55,735 nt of DNA. It comes from Pseudomonas donghuensis (GTDB lineage: Bacteria; Pseudomonadota; Gammaproteobacteria; Pseudomonadales; Pseudomonadaceae). Below the pieces are notes generated by a model. The model had not been told where the DNA came from, searched no databases, and was given only the letters and a program-made list of their open reading frames with translations. Of the stretch, positions 1-8,069 are shown in pieces. The stretch covers positions 1 to 55,735 of the forward strand of contig NZ_JH650768.1 in NCBI RefSeq assembly GCF_000259195.1, read 5' to 3'. A program made the position numbers and the translations under genes. Each line of letters opens with the position of its first letter. Positions within the stretch are counted from its first letter, which is position 1.

Positions 1-1425
1 ATCGGCGTGGTTATTGCCCTTGGCGTCGATGGCCGCGCCATTCTCGATGAGCACGCGGTTGTGGTCGGCCGTTGTGGTGTACTCAATCTGGTAGCCGGCC
101 TTAACGCCGGTGATGGTGGCAACCCCGGAAGCAAAGCTGATGACAATGGCCGGATCATTCACCGAGCCGTCAGAGTTCTCGATCACAAGCCCGGTGCTGA
201 TGTTGATGACGCGAACATTGCTGATTGCAACCGACGCATCATTGGCATAACCGTTGATGAAATTCACGCCAGGTTCAGCAGCGGTGCTGAATGCGCTGAT
301 TTTTACCACCGCGCTATTGCCGCTTTGCAACTGCACGACGTCGAACGCGGCCGACCTCGTATTGAAGACGTCGGTAAAGTCGATGTTGGCTTCAACATCT
401 GCTTCGTTCTGACTAAGGTTGGGAACGGTCACATTCTGCCTGGCACCGGTGACGAACGAAAAACGGATGCCTTCCTGCTCCACGATCATCTGATTGTTGG
501 TGCCAAAGGTGGTCGGGCCACCCCCCTGGCTGGTGTTGATCGTGTCGCCCGTCGTTATATTGGCGCCGCTTGACTGGTCGGCGGGGTCCTTGCCGGTGGC
601 GATAACGGTCGGATCCGTGATCCGCAGGACCCCACCGTCGTCAACCACGGTCGGGTTCGCCGTCGTGAACATCAGGAACAGGTTCTGCCCGGAGGGCGCA
701 TTGGCCAGGCTGAATCCCAGGTCCTGGCTGGCGCCGATGAACACCTTGTCCAGCAGGTTGAGGGCATCGTCCGGGTTACTGGCATCCGGATGCTTGAGCG
801 GCTGGTATTCCACGGTCCAGATCTTGCCGCCGGTGACCGGCGATCCGGTTTCTTCAATGTAGGCCGCGAACACGATTGCGCCGGCTGGGCCCCCGGCTCG
901 GCCCAGCAGGATGTTGTTGTTGGTATCGGTATAGAGAAGGATGCTGGTGCCATCGAGGGTATCGAGTCCGCTGTCCAGGCCATTGAGCGGTGCGCCCAGG
1001 CTGTCGGTGAAGCTGACATCGGTAACGCTGCCGCCGGGTGCAGCGGTGATGGTGAACGCATCACTGCCGGTGTTGCCCACCGCACCTGTATAACCACTCA
1101 GGGCTGCACCTGTTACGGTACCGGCCCCCAGCGCGGTCAAGCGGGTAGCGAAGACCGAGGGCAGCGCCGAGATCAGAAGGTCATGGTCGTCAGCGTCTCC
1201 CGCAGGGCTTGCGGTGGCCGTGCTGTTTTGCAACCCGGCGGTTTCGTCCAGCGAAACGTTCACCCCTGTCGCCTCGACGCTCAGGGCGCAGGCGGTGGTG
1301 ATGGCAGTGCTGGCGGGGGTGGCGTCTGTCGGGTTGGTGGAGGCGATCGTGATGGGAAACAGGTTGGCATCCGTGTCATCGGTAAGGTCGCTCGTCGGCG
1401 ATGCGATTTTTTTGCGGATAGTCAT
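1..1425 (-). CDS. Large DUF5801-repeat secreted surface protein, N-terminal 475 codons (partial)
   Basis: The frame is open from an ATG at 1423-1425 to the left window edge with no stop, so only the N-terminus is present. A GGGAG ribosome site lies 7-8 nt upstream. The translation begins MTIRKKIASPTSD and lacks a Sec signal peptide. It is acidic, rich in Thr, Ala, Gly and Asn, and nearly free of Cys. Around residues 80-90 it carries VSLDETAGLQN, the signature I associate with DUF5801 repeats, followed by beta-rich segments of the type found in repeats-in-toxin adhesins. Proteins of this kind are usually several thousand residues long, exported by a type I secretion system and used for attachment or biofilm formation. 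That function is inferred from the family. The type I transporter is not in the window. Confidence 0.8.
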   Translation of the reverse strand, partial: MTIRKKIASPTSDLTDDTDANLFPITIASTNPTDATPASTAITTACALSVEATGVNVSLDETAGLQNSTATASPAGDADDHDLLISALPSVFATRLTALGAGTVTGAALSGYTGAVGNTGSDAFTITAAPGGSVTDVSFTDSLGAPLNGLDSGLDTLDGTSILLYTDTNNNILLGRAGGPAGAIVFAAYIEETGSPVTGGKIWTVEYQPLKHPDASNPDDALNLLDKVFIGASQDLGFSLANAPSGQNLFLMFTTANPTVVDDGGVLRITDPTVIATGKDPADQSSGANITTGDTINTSQGGGPTTFGTNNQMIVEQEGIRFSFVTGARQNVTVPNLSQNEADVEANIDFTDVFNTRSAAFDVVQLQSGNSAVVKISAFSTAAEPGVNFINGYANDASVAISNVRVINISTGLVIENSDGSVNDPAIVISFASGVATITGVKAGYQIEYTTTADHNRVLIENGAAIDAKGNNHAD

Positions 1426-1679
1426 GGCTTTCTCCCGAGCAATCCCGGCCCCAGAGGCCGGAGCGTGGACCTTTACTGCTACCATCCACCACTGTGAACG
1501 AGCGCCGGGGATTGCGCATCGGCCGATACTCCTAGGCAACATGGGAGTTTCAGCCTACCTGGGAGGGAGAACGGGCGACCAAGGCGTGCGTCGCCTGTTC
1601 CGTTGCTGAATGAGGGGATCCGGATAGTCGTTGACCGGGCTCGACGCGCTCATCCTGCAGCCCTGCCATACTGATCAGC

Positions 1680-2420
1680 ATGACCAGTGCAACCTTCCGC
1701 TTCTACGAAGAGCTCAACGATTTCCTGCCGGCCGAACGGCGGCGACAGTCCTTCACCTGCGAGTGCGCGCGCGGGGCCACGGTCAAGCACATGATCGAGG
1801 CGCTTGGGATACCGCACACCGAGGTCGAGCTGGTGCTGCTCAACGACGAGTCAGTGGGCTTCGAGCGGGTGGTCTTCGACCGCGACCGGCTTGCGGTGTA
1901 TCCCAAGTTCGAAGCGCTGGACATCAGCCCGCTGCTACAGGTTCGTGCGCAACCTTTACGGGTGCTGCGCTTCATCGCTGATGCGCACCTTGGCGGGCTG
2001 GCCAGCCTGCTGCGCATGAGTGGCTTCGACACGCTCTACGACAATGGCTTCGAGGACGCCGAGATTGCCGAGATCGCTGCGCAGCAAGGACGCATCGTGC
2101 TAACCCGCGACCGCGAACTCCTCAAGCGGCGGATCATCAGCCACGGCTGTTACGTGCATGCCCTGAAGCCGTCGCTGCAACTGCGCGAATTGTACGAGCG
2201 CCTCGACCTGGCGCGTAGCGCGCGGCCATTCAGCCTGTGCCTTCACTGCAACCAGCCGCTGCACGAGATCAGCCCGGAACTGGCCCGGCCGCAGGTGCCG
2301 CCACGCATTGGCGCCCTCTATTCGCAATTCCTGCGCTGCGACGCCTGCCAACGGGTTTACTGGGAGGGTTCGCACTGGCGCGGCATGTGTGCACTGCTGG
2401 CACCGCTGCTGGACCAATAG
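1680..2420 (+). CDS. Mut7-C RNase-domain protein with N-terminal ubiquitin-like fold
   Basis: 246 aa. Residues 1-85 look like the Mut7-C ubiquitin-fold domain (FRFYEELNDFLP at the start). Residues 90-240 look like Mut7-C, a PIN-type ribonuclease domain. Visible acidic positions are D101 (FIADAHLGGLA) and D144 (LTRDREL). A zinc-ribbon is made by C187/C190 (CLHC) and C220/C223 (CDAC). The family is a predicted RNase named after the C-terminus of animal Mut-7; no substrate is known to me. It is transcribed divergently from the surface-protein gene across a 254-bp spacer. The ribosome site is weak. The two-domain order is common in proteobacteria, so the family call is firm and the function is not. 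Confidence 0.82.
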   Translation: MTSATFRFYEELNDFLPAERRRQSFTCECARGATVKHMIEALGIPHTEVELVLLNDESVGFERVVFDRDRLAVYPKFEALDISPLLQVRAQPLRVLRFIADAHLGGLASLLRMSGFDTLYDNGFEDAEIAEIAAQQGRIVLTRDRELLKRRIISHGCYVHALKPSLQLRELYERLDLARSARPFSLCLHCNQPLHEISPELARPQVPPRIGALYSQFLRCDACQRVYWEGSHWRGMCALLAPLLDQ

Positions 2421-2482
2421 CCAAGCGCATCGGGCCGTCTGCGTTGCCAGGGATAACTGGCTTTTGCGTCAGATAGGTCAGG

Positions 2483-3163
2483 TTATATAGCCCCAAAGGC
2501 AAAGTCCGAAGGATCGAACCGATCGGTCGTGTCCATCCGAACACTTCGCAGGCTCACTGTTTCCAGGTGTGACGCGTACAGAAGCTCAGAAAAGTAGCTA
2601 ATCAGGAGGGAGCGACGGCGTGCGCCGATTGAGTTCAGACTGCCCGCATGCACCAAATCGACATCAAACACCAGGATGTCGCCAGCGGAGCCTGAAAGCT
2701 GCACAGACCGGGACTCGTCACTGAAGTCGAATGGCGGCTCTCCCTGCCCAGGGCGATGGCTGCCGGGGACGATACGTGTCGCGCCGTTCTCGGGACCATA
2801 ATCGTCGAAATAAGCCAGCGCGCTCACTATGTCGCCTGGCCGTTGGGCCGACAAGTCGCGGTGCAGCTGCTGATGACCGTCACCTGCAAGGGGTTCGCGA
2901 CCCTCCACCTGCGAGAGGAAGAACCGTTCTCCGATCAACTCACCAACCGCCGCCAGCACCCGCGGCAGGCGACACACAGCCTGAACCGTCGAGTCTGTGT
3001 CCAACAGCGAATGGCGCCAGCCCATGCCACGCGGCACTGGCCATTGGCCCGATGGCTTCACCCCCGCATCGAACACTGCACGAAGGTCACCCAGCCACTC
3101 GTCCGGGATTGCTCGACGGAGCAGCACATAGCCATCTCGATGAAGTTGTTCGCGGTCAGTCAT
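2483..3163 (-). CDS. Phytanoyl-CoA dioxygenase (PhyH) family oxygenase
   Basis: 226 aa from the ATG at 3161-3163, chosen because GAGG lies 8-9 nt upstream and the family's opening motif (HRDGYVLLRRAIP) follows at once; the frame stays open further upstream, but that part has no family character. A 2-oxoglutarate/Fe(II) facial triad is visible: H101 and D103 (QLHRDL) and H172 (DLVHAGS), with an Arg at 183/184 (RRRSLL) placed to bind 2-oxoglutarate. The motif ENGATRIVPGSH is typical of PhyH enzymes. Substrates in this superfamily range from fatty acyl-CoAs to small metabolites and cannot be read from sequence. It stands alone, convergent with the Mut7-C gene and divergent from chrB. Confidence 0.85.
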   Translation of the reverse strand: MTDREQLHRDGYVLLRRAIPDEWLGDLRAVFDAGVKPSGQWPVPRGMGWRHSLLDTDSTVQAVCRLPRVLAAVGELIGERFFLSQVEGREPLAGDGHQQLHRDLSAQRPGDIVSALAYFDDYGPENGATRIVPGSHRPGQGEPPFDFSDESRSVQLSGSAGDILVFDVDLVHAGSLNSIGARRRSLLISYFSELLYASHLETVSLRSVRMDTTDRFDPSDFAFGAI

Positions 3164-3467
3164 AGCGTCCTCAATGCCCTTACCACCCATGCGTCTTGCA
3201 GAACGGCCCTGAACTGGACTAAAGCATTGGGCAATAGTCAGCCAATGATCAAGCGTAGCGTTTACGAGCCCAGTGAGCGGAGCGGATTCACCGTTGCAAG
3301 AGTACATGCAGCTGATTGGCTGATGAACGCGGATGAACTGCTGCGCTCGCACGGCGCATACACCACGTTTTTTCCCGCCCGCCCTGGTTATCCCGGCAGG
3401 ATGAGATTGACTTCGGCCTGATCGAGTTTAATGTAGAGTACATGACGTTAATTGTTGAGAGATCTAC
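3164..3467. promoter_or_regulatory. Divergent intergenic region between PhyH oxygenase and chrB
   Basis: This 304-bp spacer holds the promoters of both neighbours. On the plus strand TTGACT (3407-3412) and TAATGT (3429-3434) are 16 bp apart and 33 bp before the chrB start, a plausible sigma-70 promoter. No strong inverted repeat was seen. In other bacteria ChrB represses or senses chromate at its own promoter, so an operator near 3400-3465 is expected by analogy, but none is obvious. Confidence 0.35.
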
Positions 3468-4409
3468 ATGGTCGGTTGGTCGCTATTGATTCTTGGTCTA
3501 CCAACAGCGAATGCGACCGAGCGAATGCGTGCCTGGAGGACCCTGAAGTCTTCAGGCGCGACGGTTTTGCGCGACGGTGTCTATCTGCTCCCCGAGTTCA
3601 GCGTGAGCAAAGATGCATTCGAGACGGTTGAGCGAGACGTACTTAGCCTCAATGGCACGGCATACTTGCTGACGTTTTCGGCGCCGGAAGAACGCTTCAG
3701 TGCGCTGTTCGACCGAAGCGATGACTACACCAAGCTGCTGGAAGACATTGCTGGCTGCCGAGCAGCGCTGACTCAGGACAATGCACTTCAAGTAGCGCGG
3801 CAGGTGAGAAAGCTCAGGAAGGCCTATGGCCAGTTGACGACCATCGATTTTTTCCCTGGCGCACCCAAAGCCCAGGCCGACTCAGCGCTTCAAGACCTGG
3901 AGACGGCAATCAGTCGAGCGCTGTCTGCCGACGAGCCGACAGCCTATGAACAGCCGATCATCGTTCTTGATCGCAGCGCGTTTCAAGGGCGTAAATGGGC
4001 GACCCGAAAGCGCCCGTGGGTAGACCGGCTTGCCTGCGCCTGGTTGATCCGCCGCTTTATCGATACGGACGCCAAAATCATCTGGCTGGATAGCCCGAAG
4101 GACTGTCCTGGCGATGCGCTCGGCTTCGATTTCGATGGGGCGCAGTTCAGCCACACCGGCCAGCGAGTCTCCTTCGAGACCCTCATTGCCAGCTTTGCCC
4201 TTGAAGTATCGGGGCTATCGCGACTTGCCGCCGTCGTTCACTACCTGGACGTGGGGGGGAGCCAGCCCGTTGAAGCCCCAGGGATTGAGCGTGTCCTCAC
4301 CGGATTGCGGGAAAGTATTCTCGATGATGATCAACTGACCCAGGTTGCCGGGGGCATCTTTGATGGCCTCCTGGCGGCTTTCGCAAGCGAGGATGTTGCC
4401 AATGGTTGA
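3468..4409 (+). CDS. chrB: ChrB, chromate resistance regulator
   Basis: 313 aa, full length for ChrB. The N-terminal part (MVGWSLLILGLP, then a block with ATVLRDGVYLLPE) is the ChrB N-domain. From about residue 170 the ChrB C-domain follows, with KWATRKRPWVDRLACAWLIR and a FDFDGAQFSH block. In chromate operons studied elsewhere ChrB acts as a chromate-responsive regulator of the efflux gene chrA and may also help resistance directly. Here it overlaps chrA by 8 bp (4402-4409), so the two are translationally coupled. GAGAG upstream is a modest ribosome site. The functional call follows from the family and the paired chrA. Confidence 0.93.
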   Translation: MVGWSLLILGLPTANATERMRAWRTLKSSGATVLRDGVYLLPEFSVSKDAFETVERDVLSLNGTAYLLTFSAPEERFSALFDRSDDYTKLLEDIAGCRAALTQDNALQVARQVRKLRKAYGQLTTIDFFPGAPKAQADSALQDLETAISRALSADEPTAYEQPIIVLDRSAFQGRKWATRKRPWVDRLACAWLIRRFIDTDAKIIWLDSPKDCPGDALGFDFDGAQFSHTGQRVSFETLIASFALEVSGLSRLAAVVHYLDVGGSQPVEAPGIERVLTGLRESILDDDQLTQVAGGIFDGLLAAFASEDVANG

Positions 4410-5766
4410 TACAACCTCTGCAATCAGCGATCAGCCGCATGCTGCTCCGCCGCCTGTCGGCTTGTTTGAAGCATTGCTGTTCTGGCTCAAACTTGGCTTC
4501 ATCAGCTTTGGCGGCCCGGCAGGTCAGATTTCGATCATGCACCAGGAGCTGGTCGAGCGTCGGCGCTGGATCAGTGAAAAGCGGTTTCTACACGCGCTGA
4601 ACTATTGCATGCTGCTGCCCGGCCCGGAGGCCCAGCAGCTTGCGACTTACATCGGTTGGTTGATGCACCGCTCCTGGGGCGCAGTGATTGCCGGGGCGCT
4701 GTTCGTGCTGCCGTCGCTTTTTATCCTGATCGGATTGTCCTGGGTCTATGTGGCCTTTGGCGAGGTGCCGGTGGTGGCCGGGATCTTCTACGGTATCAAG
4801 CCTGCGGTGACGGCGATTGTGGTTCACGCCGCTCACCGGATCGGTTCTCGGGCCCTGAAGAACGCTTGGCTTTGGGCGATTGCCGCAGCCTCCTTCGTGG
4901 CCATTTTTGCGCTTAACGTGCCGTTCCCGGTGATCGTGCTGGTTGCCGGTATCACTGGTTATATCGGTGGCCGCTTTGCCGCGGACAAGTTCGTCATTGG
5001 CGGCGGGCATGGTGCTGCGAAAGCCAATTACGGCCCCGCCCTGATCGATGACGACACGCCAACGCCCGAGCACGCGCGCTTTCGCTGGGCGCATCTACTG
5101 CGCCTGGCGCTGATTGGTGCCGGGTTGTGGCTACTGCCAATGGGGGCATTGATAGGGTCGTTTGGCTGGGACAGCACCCTGACCCAGATGGGCTGGTTTT
5201 TCACCAAAGCCGCTTTGCTGACATTCGGCGGCGCCTACGCGGTGTTGCCTTACGTCTACCAGGGTGCCGTTGGTCATTACGGCTGGCTGACGCCTACCCA
5301 GATGATTGACGGGCTCGCGTTGGGCGAAACCACTCCTGGGCCACTCATCATGGTGGTGGCATTTGTGGGGTTTGTCGGCGGGTATCTCAATCCAATGTTT
5401 GGTGCCGATCAGCCTTTCCTTGCCGGCGCAATCGCAGCCAGCCTCGTCACTTGGTTTACGTTCCTGCCGTCTTTCCTTTTCATCCTGGCTGGCGGGCCGT
5501 TGGTGGAGTCGACTCATAACGAGCTGAAGTTCACCGCCCCGCTCACCGGCATCACCGCCGCAGTGGTAGGCGTAATCCTCAACCTGGCGCTGTTCTTCGG
5601 TTATCACGTGCTTTGGCCAAACGGCTTCAACGGCACGTTTGATTGGCCATCCGCGCTGATCGCGGTCGGTGCCGCCGTCGCCTTGTTTCGCTTCAAACGG
5701 GGAGTCATTCAAGTGCTGTTAGCCTGCGCGCTGGTTGGTATGACAGTGCATTTGCTACAGCGGTGA
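4402..5766 (+). CDS. chrA: ChrA chromate efflux transporter (CHR family, long form)
   Basis: 454 aa from the ATG inside the end of chrB; upstream in-frame starts would lie deep in chrB and add no family sequence. The protein has two homologous halves, each opening with the CHR signature (GFISFGGPAGQI in the first half, LLTFGGAYAVLPYV in the second), and about ten hydrophobic segments. Members export chromate across the inner membrane and lower its cytoplasmic level. Expression is presumably driven from the chrB promoter. It sits in a gene pair with no other metal genes nearby. Confidence 0.93.
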   Translation: MVDTTSAISDQPHAAPPPVGLFEALLFWLKLGFISFGGPAGQISIMHQELVERRRWISEKRFLHALNYCMLLPGPEAQQLATYIGWLMHRSWGAVIAGALFVLPSLFILIGLSWVYVAFGEVPVVAGIFYGIKPAVTAIVVHAAHRIGSRALKNAWLWAIAAASFVAIFALNVPFPVIVLVAGITGYIGGRFAADKFVIGGGHGAAKANYGPALIDDDTPTPEHARFRWAHLLRLALIGAGLWLLPMGALIGSFGWDSTLTQMGWFFTKAALLTFGGAYAVLPYVYQGAVGHYGWLTPTQMIDGLALGETTPGPLIMVVAFVGFVGGYLNPMFGADQPFLAGAIAASLVTWFTFLPSFLFILAGGPLVESTHNELKFTAPLTGITAAVVGVILNLALFFGYHVLWPNGFNGTFDWPSALIAVGAAVALFRFKRGVIQVLLACALVGMTVHLLQR

Positions 5767-5859
5767 GGTGGAATAGATATGAACGTCCGCTTTGTCCCTC
5801 CCACAACGTGGCCGGCAACGCTACCGGCCGGCGGCGGCCAGACCTGGATACGCAGAAAC

Positions 5860-6504
5860 TCACCCGTGCACCAGGTAAGCCCCTGACGGAACCCGATACC
5901 GCAGTTTCTTGCATTTGCCGGGTGCGGGCTGATGCCCCGGCGGGCGATCAGGAAACCAGATTCGGCATTTACCCGGAGGCGGCAAATGGCTGCGGGGAAT
6001 TACCACTGCATCGTACCCAGGCTGCGTGGATTGTTCGGCAACGCCCAGTGCTGCCTCGCTGCGCCTTTGCGCCTGCTCTTGCGGCCTCTTCTGTGCTGCG
6101 ACCAGGTCCGCCTTGACGCTGGGCGGGATACCCGAAGACCCGGCCTGCTGCGCCGCCTGGATCAATTGGAAGTTGCGGTTGCGTAACTCGACGTTGCGAC
6201 CAACCCGCATGTTCGAGCGCACCGCCAAGGTTTCAGCCTGCTGGTATTGCCCCTGCTGAAGACGCAAGACACCAAGGTAATGCAGCGTAGCGGGATTGTT
6301 CGGCTGGATATGCAGGGCTCGCTCCAGCGTGGCAGCGGCTTGGTCCAACTGGCCATTTTCATATTGCCGCGAGGCGGTTTCGATGAGGGTGGTTGATGCG
6401 CTGTTACTGTGCGCTGGCGCTCTTCGCTCAGCCGCAACCGAACCAAGCGACGCGACGGCGCAGAACACCAGGATCAGACCCGGGAGAAAAATCTTGGTTG
6501 GCAT
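5860..6504 (-). CDS. Secreted TPR-repeat protein with Pro/Gly/Cys-rich C-terminus
   Basis: 214 aa from the ATG at 6502-6504, chosen because it starts a clear signal peptide (MPTKIFLPGLILVFCAVASL, cleavage probably after SVAA). About two TPR-like units follow (residues 35-105, ENGQLDQAAATLERALHIQP and a matching GQYQQAETLA), then a Gln/Ala-rich linker. The C-terminus holds PPGKCRIWFPDRPPGH followed by a second GKC. I recognise this PPGKC..W.P.RPPGHQ..PGKC type of tail from other small envelope proteins, but it has no function I can name. It probably acts in the periplasm or at the outer membrane. It is convergent with chrA. Confidence 0.65.
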   Translation of the reverse strand: MPTKIFLPGLILVFCAVASLGSVAAERRAPAHSNSASTTLIETASRQYENGQLDQAAATLERALHIQPNNPATLHYLGVLRLQQGQYQQAETLAVRSNMRVGRNVELRNRNFQLIQAAQQAGSSGIPPSVKADLVAAQKRPQEQAQRRSEAALGVAEQSTQPGYDAVVIPRSHLPPPGKCRIWFPDRPPGHQPAPGKCKKLRYRVPSGAYLVHG

Positions 6505-6652
6505 CAGGGGGCGGACTCGACTGATCTCGGACGGCACTGGCGTAAACAGACCACAGTGCTGCTCGGCATTGCCGATACAGGGCCCCCATTGACCTGCCCA
6601 GTACCCTGAAGTTCCCGCTGCAGCCGCCACCGTAACTTCGATTGTGACAGGC

Positions 6653-6674
6653 GGCGCCAGCCAACGCTGGCGCC
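6653..6674 (-). terminator. Perfect 9-bp hairpin downstream of the MHS transporter gene
   Basis: GGCGCCAGC (6653-6661) and GCTGGCGCC (6666-6674) are perfectly complementary across a 4-nt loop. The element begins 12 bp past the stop codon of the transporter gene. There is no T-tract on either strand, so it is either a weak or factor-assisted terminator or an mRNA-stabilising stem. Confidence 0.4.
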
Positions 6675-6685
6675 GACCGACGCGC

Positions 6686-8026
6686 TCAAGGCTGCAGATT
6701 CACCAACCCTGGCACCGCCGCGCTACCCTCGTGCCGAACGTCATGGCCACACGCAACGAAATCCTCCTTGCGCAGCACCACCAGTGCCAGCAACGACGCG
6801 ACCCCGGTCGCCACGTAGAAGTACCAGGGCGCGGTGATGTCGCCGGTGAGCTTGATCAGCCAGGTGGAAATCAGCGGCGCACTGCCGCCAAACACCGCCA
6901 CCGGGATGTTGTAGGCCACGGCGATGCCGGTGGAGCGGATGCGCGTTGGCAGCAGCTCGCTCATCAGCGCGTAGGTCGAGGACGCGTACAGCCCGAACAG
7001 GATCGCCACGGCCATCAACGGCCAGAACAAGGTGGCCGGGGTGGCGCCGGGCGCGGCCTTGAAGAACCAGTACATGGCCAGGGTCGCCAGGGTGCCGATC
7101 ACCATCAGGAACGGCTTGCGCCCGTAACGATCGGTGAAGGCGCCGCCGAAGGGCATGACCACCGCCGCCGAAAGGCTGGCGACGAACACGTAGAGCAAGG
7201 TGGTACCGCTGTCGAACTTGAGGGTGTTGGACATGTAGGTCGAGGCGAAGGTCAGCACCAGGTAGAAGATCGAGCTGTGCAGGGTGATGATGAAGAACAC
7301 CAGGGCAATCGAGCGCTTCCACTGCCAGACCTCGCGCAGCGGCGCCTTCGAGGTCTGCCCGGCCTCTACCAGGGCGAGGAACTCCGGGCTGTCCTCAAGC
7401 TTCAGGCGGATGTACAGCGAGATGAAGCCCAGCGGCCCAGCGATCAGGAACGGGATCCGCCAGCCCCAGTCCTGCATCAGGTCGGCGCCCAGGGCCCAGG
7501 TCATACCGTTGGCCACGGCGCCGCCCAGGAGCAGGCCGAGCACGGCGGTGACCATCAGCCAGCAGGTGGCGAACCCCCGGCGCCCGGGGCCGGCATATTC
7601 GGAAATGAAGCTGGTGATGGTGCCGATTTCGCCACCGGCGGAGAAGCCCTGCACACAGCGGATCAGCACCAGCATCACCGGCGCGGCAATGCCGATGCTG
7701 GCGTAGGTTGGCAACAGGCCCAGCAGGCAGGTGGAGCCGGCCATCATCACCAGCACGGTGATCAGGGTCTTGCGCCGGCCGATCTTGTCGGCCAGGGGGC
7801 CGAAGAACAGGCCGCCCAGGGGCCGGATGAAGAAGCTCAAGGCAAAGGCCGCAAAGCTTGCCAGCAGGCTGCTGGTGGGGTCGTCAGAGACGAAGAAGGC
7901 CTTGCCGATGTACAAGGCCAGGAAACCGTAGACGCCATAGTCGTACCACTCGATCAAGTGGCCGGAAGTGGCGCCGATGAAGGCCCGGCGCCGCTGGCGC
8001 TGGGAGTTGAAAGATGACACACCCAT
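6686..8026 (-). CDS. MHS-family MFS transporter (organic acid/metabolite:H+ symporter)
   Basis: 446 aa from the ATG at 8024-8026, chosen because AGGAGT sits 8 nt upstream; a start 30 bp further up lacks a ribosome site. Twelve hydrophobic segments are visible. Diagnostic pieces are HLIEWYDYGVYGF in the first helix, DKIGRRKTL between helices 2 and 3, RCVQGFSAGGEIG in helix 4 and DRYGRKPFLM in the middle loop. This is the ProP/ShiA/alpha-ketoglutarate-permease branch, which imports organic acids or zwitterions with protons. It is the last gene of an operon with an acyl-CoA synthetase and a thiolase, so it probably brings in the acid that those enzymes activate and degrade. The substrate is not identifiable. 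Confidence 0.9.
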   Translation of the reverse strand: MGVSSFNSQRQRRRAFIGATSGHLIEWYDYGVYGFLALYIGKAFFVSDDPTSSLLASFAAFALSFFIRPLGGLFFGPLADKIGRRKTLITVLVMMAGSTCLLGLLPTYASIGIAAPVMLVLIRCVQGFSAGGEIGTITSFISEYAGPGRRGFATCWLMVTAVLGLLLGGAVANGMTWALGADLMQDWGWRIPFLIAGPLGFISLYIRLKLEDSPEFLALVEAGQTSKAPLREVWQWKRSIALVFFIITLHSSIFYLVLTFASTYMSNTLKFDSGTTLLYVFVASLSAAVVMPFGGAFTDRYGRKPFLMVIGTLATLAMYWFFKAAPGATPATLFWPLMAVAILFGLYASSTYALMSELLPTRIRSTGIAVAYNIPVAVFGGSAPLISTWLIKLTGDITAPWYFYVATGVASLLALVVLRKEDFVACGHDVRHEGSAAVPGLVNLQP

Positions 8027-8069
8027 CGTGGGGACTCCTGTCGTAGTGCTATCCATGAAATGCAGTGTT

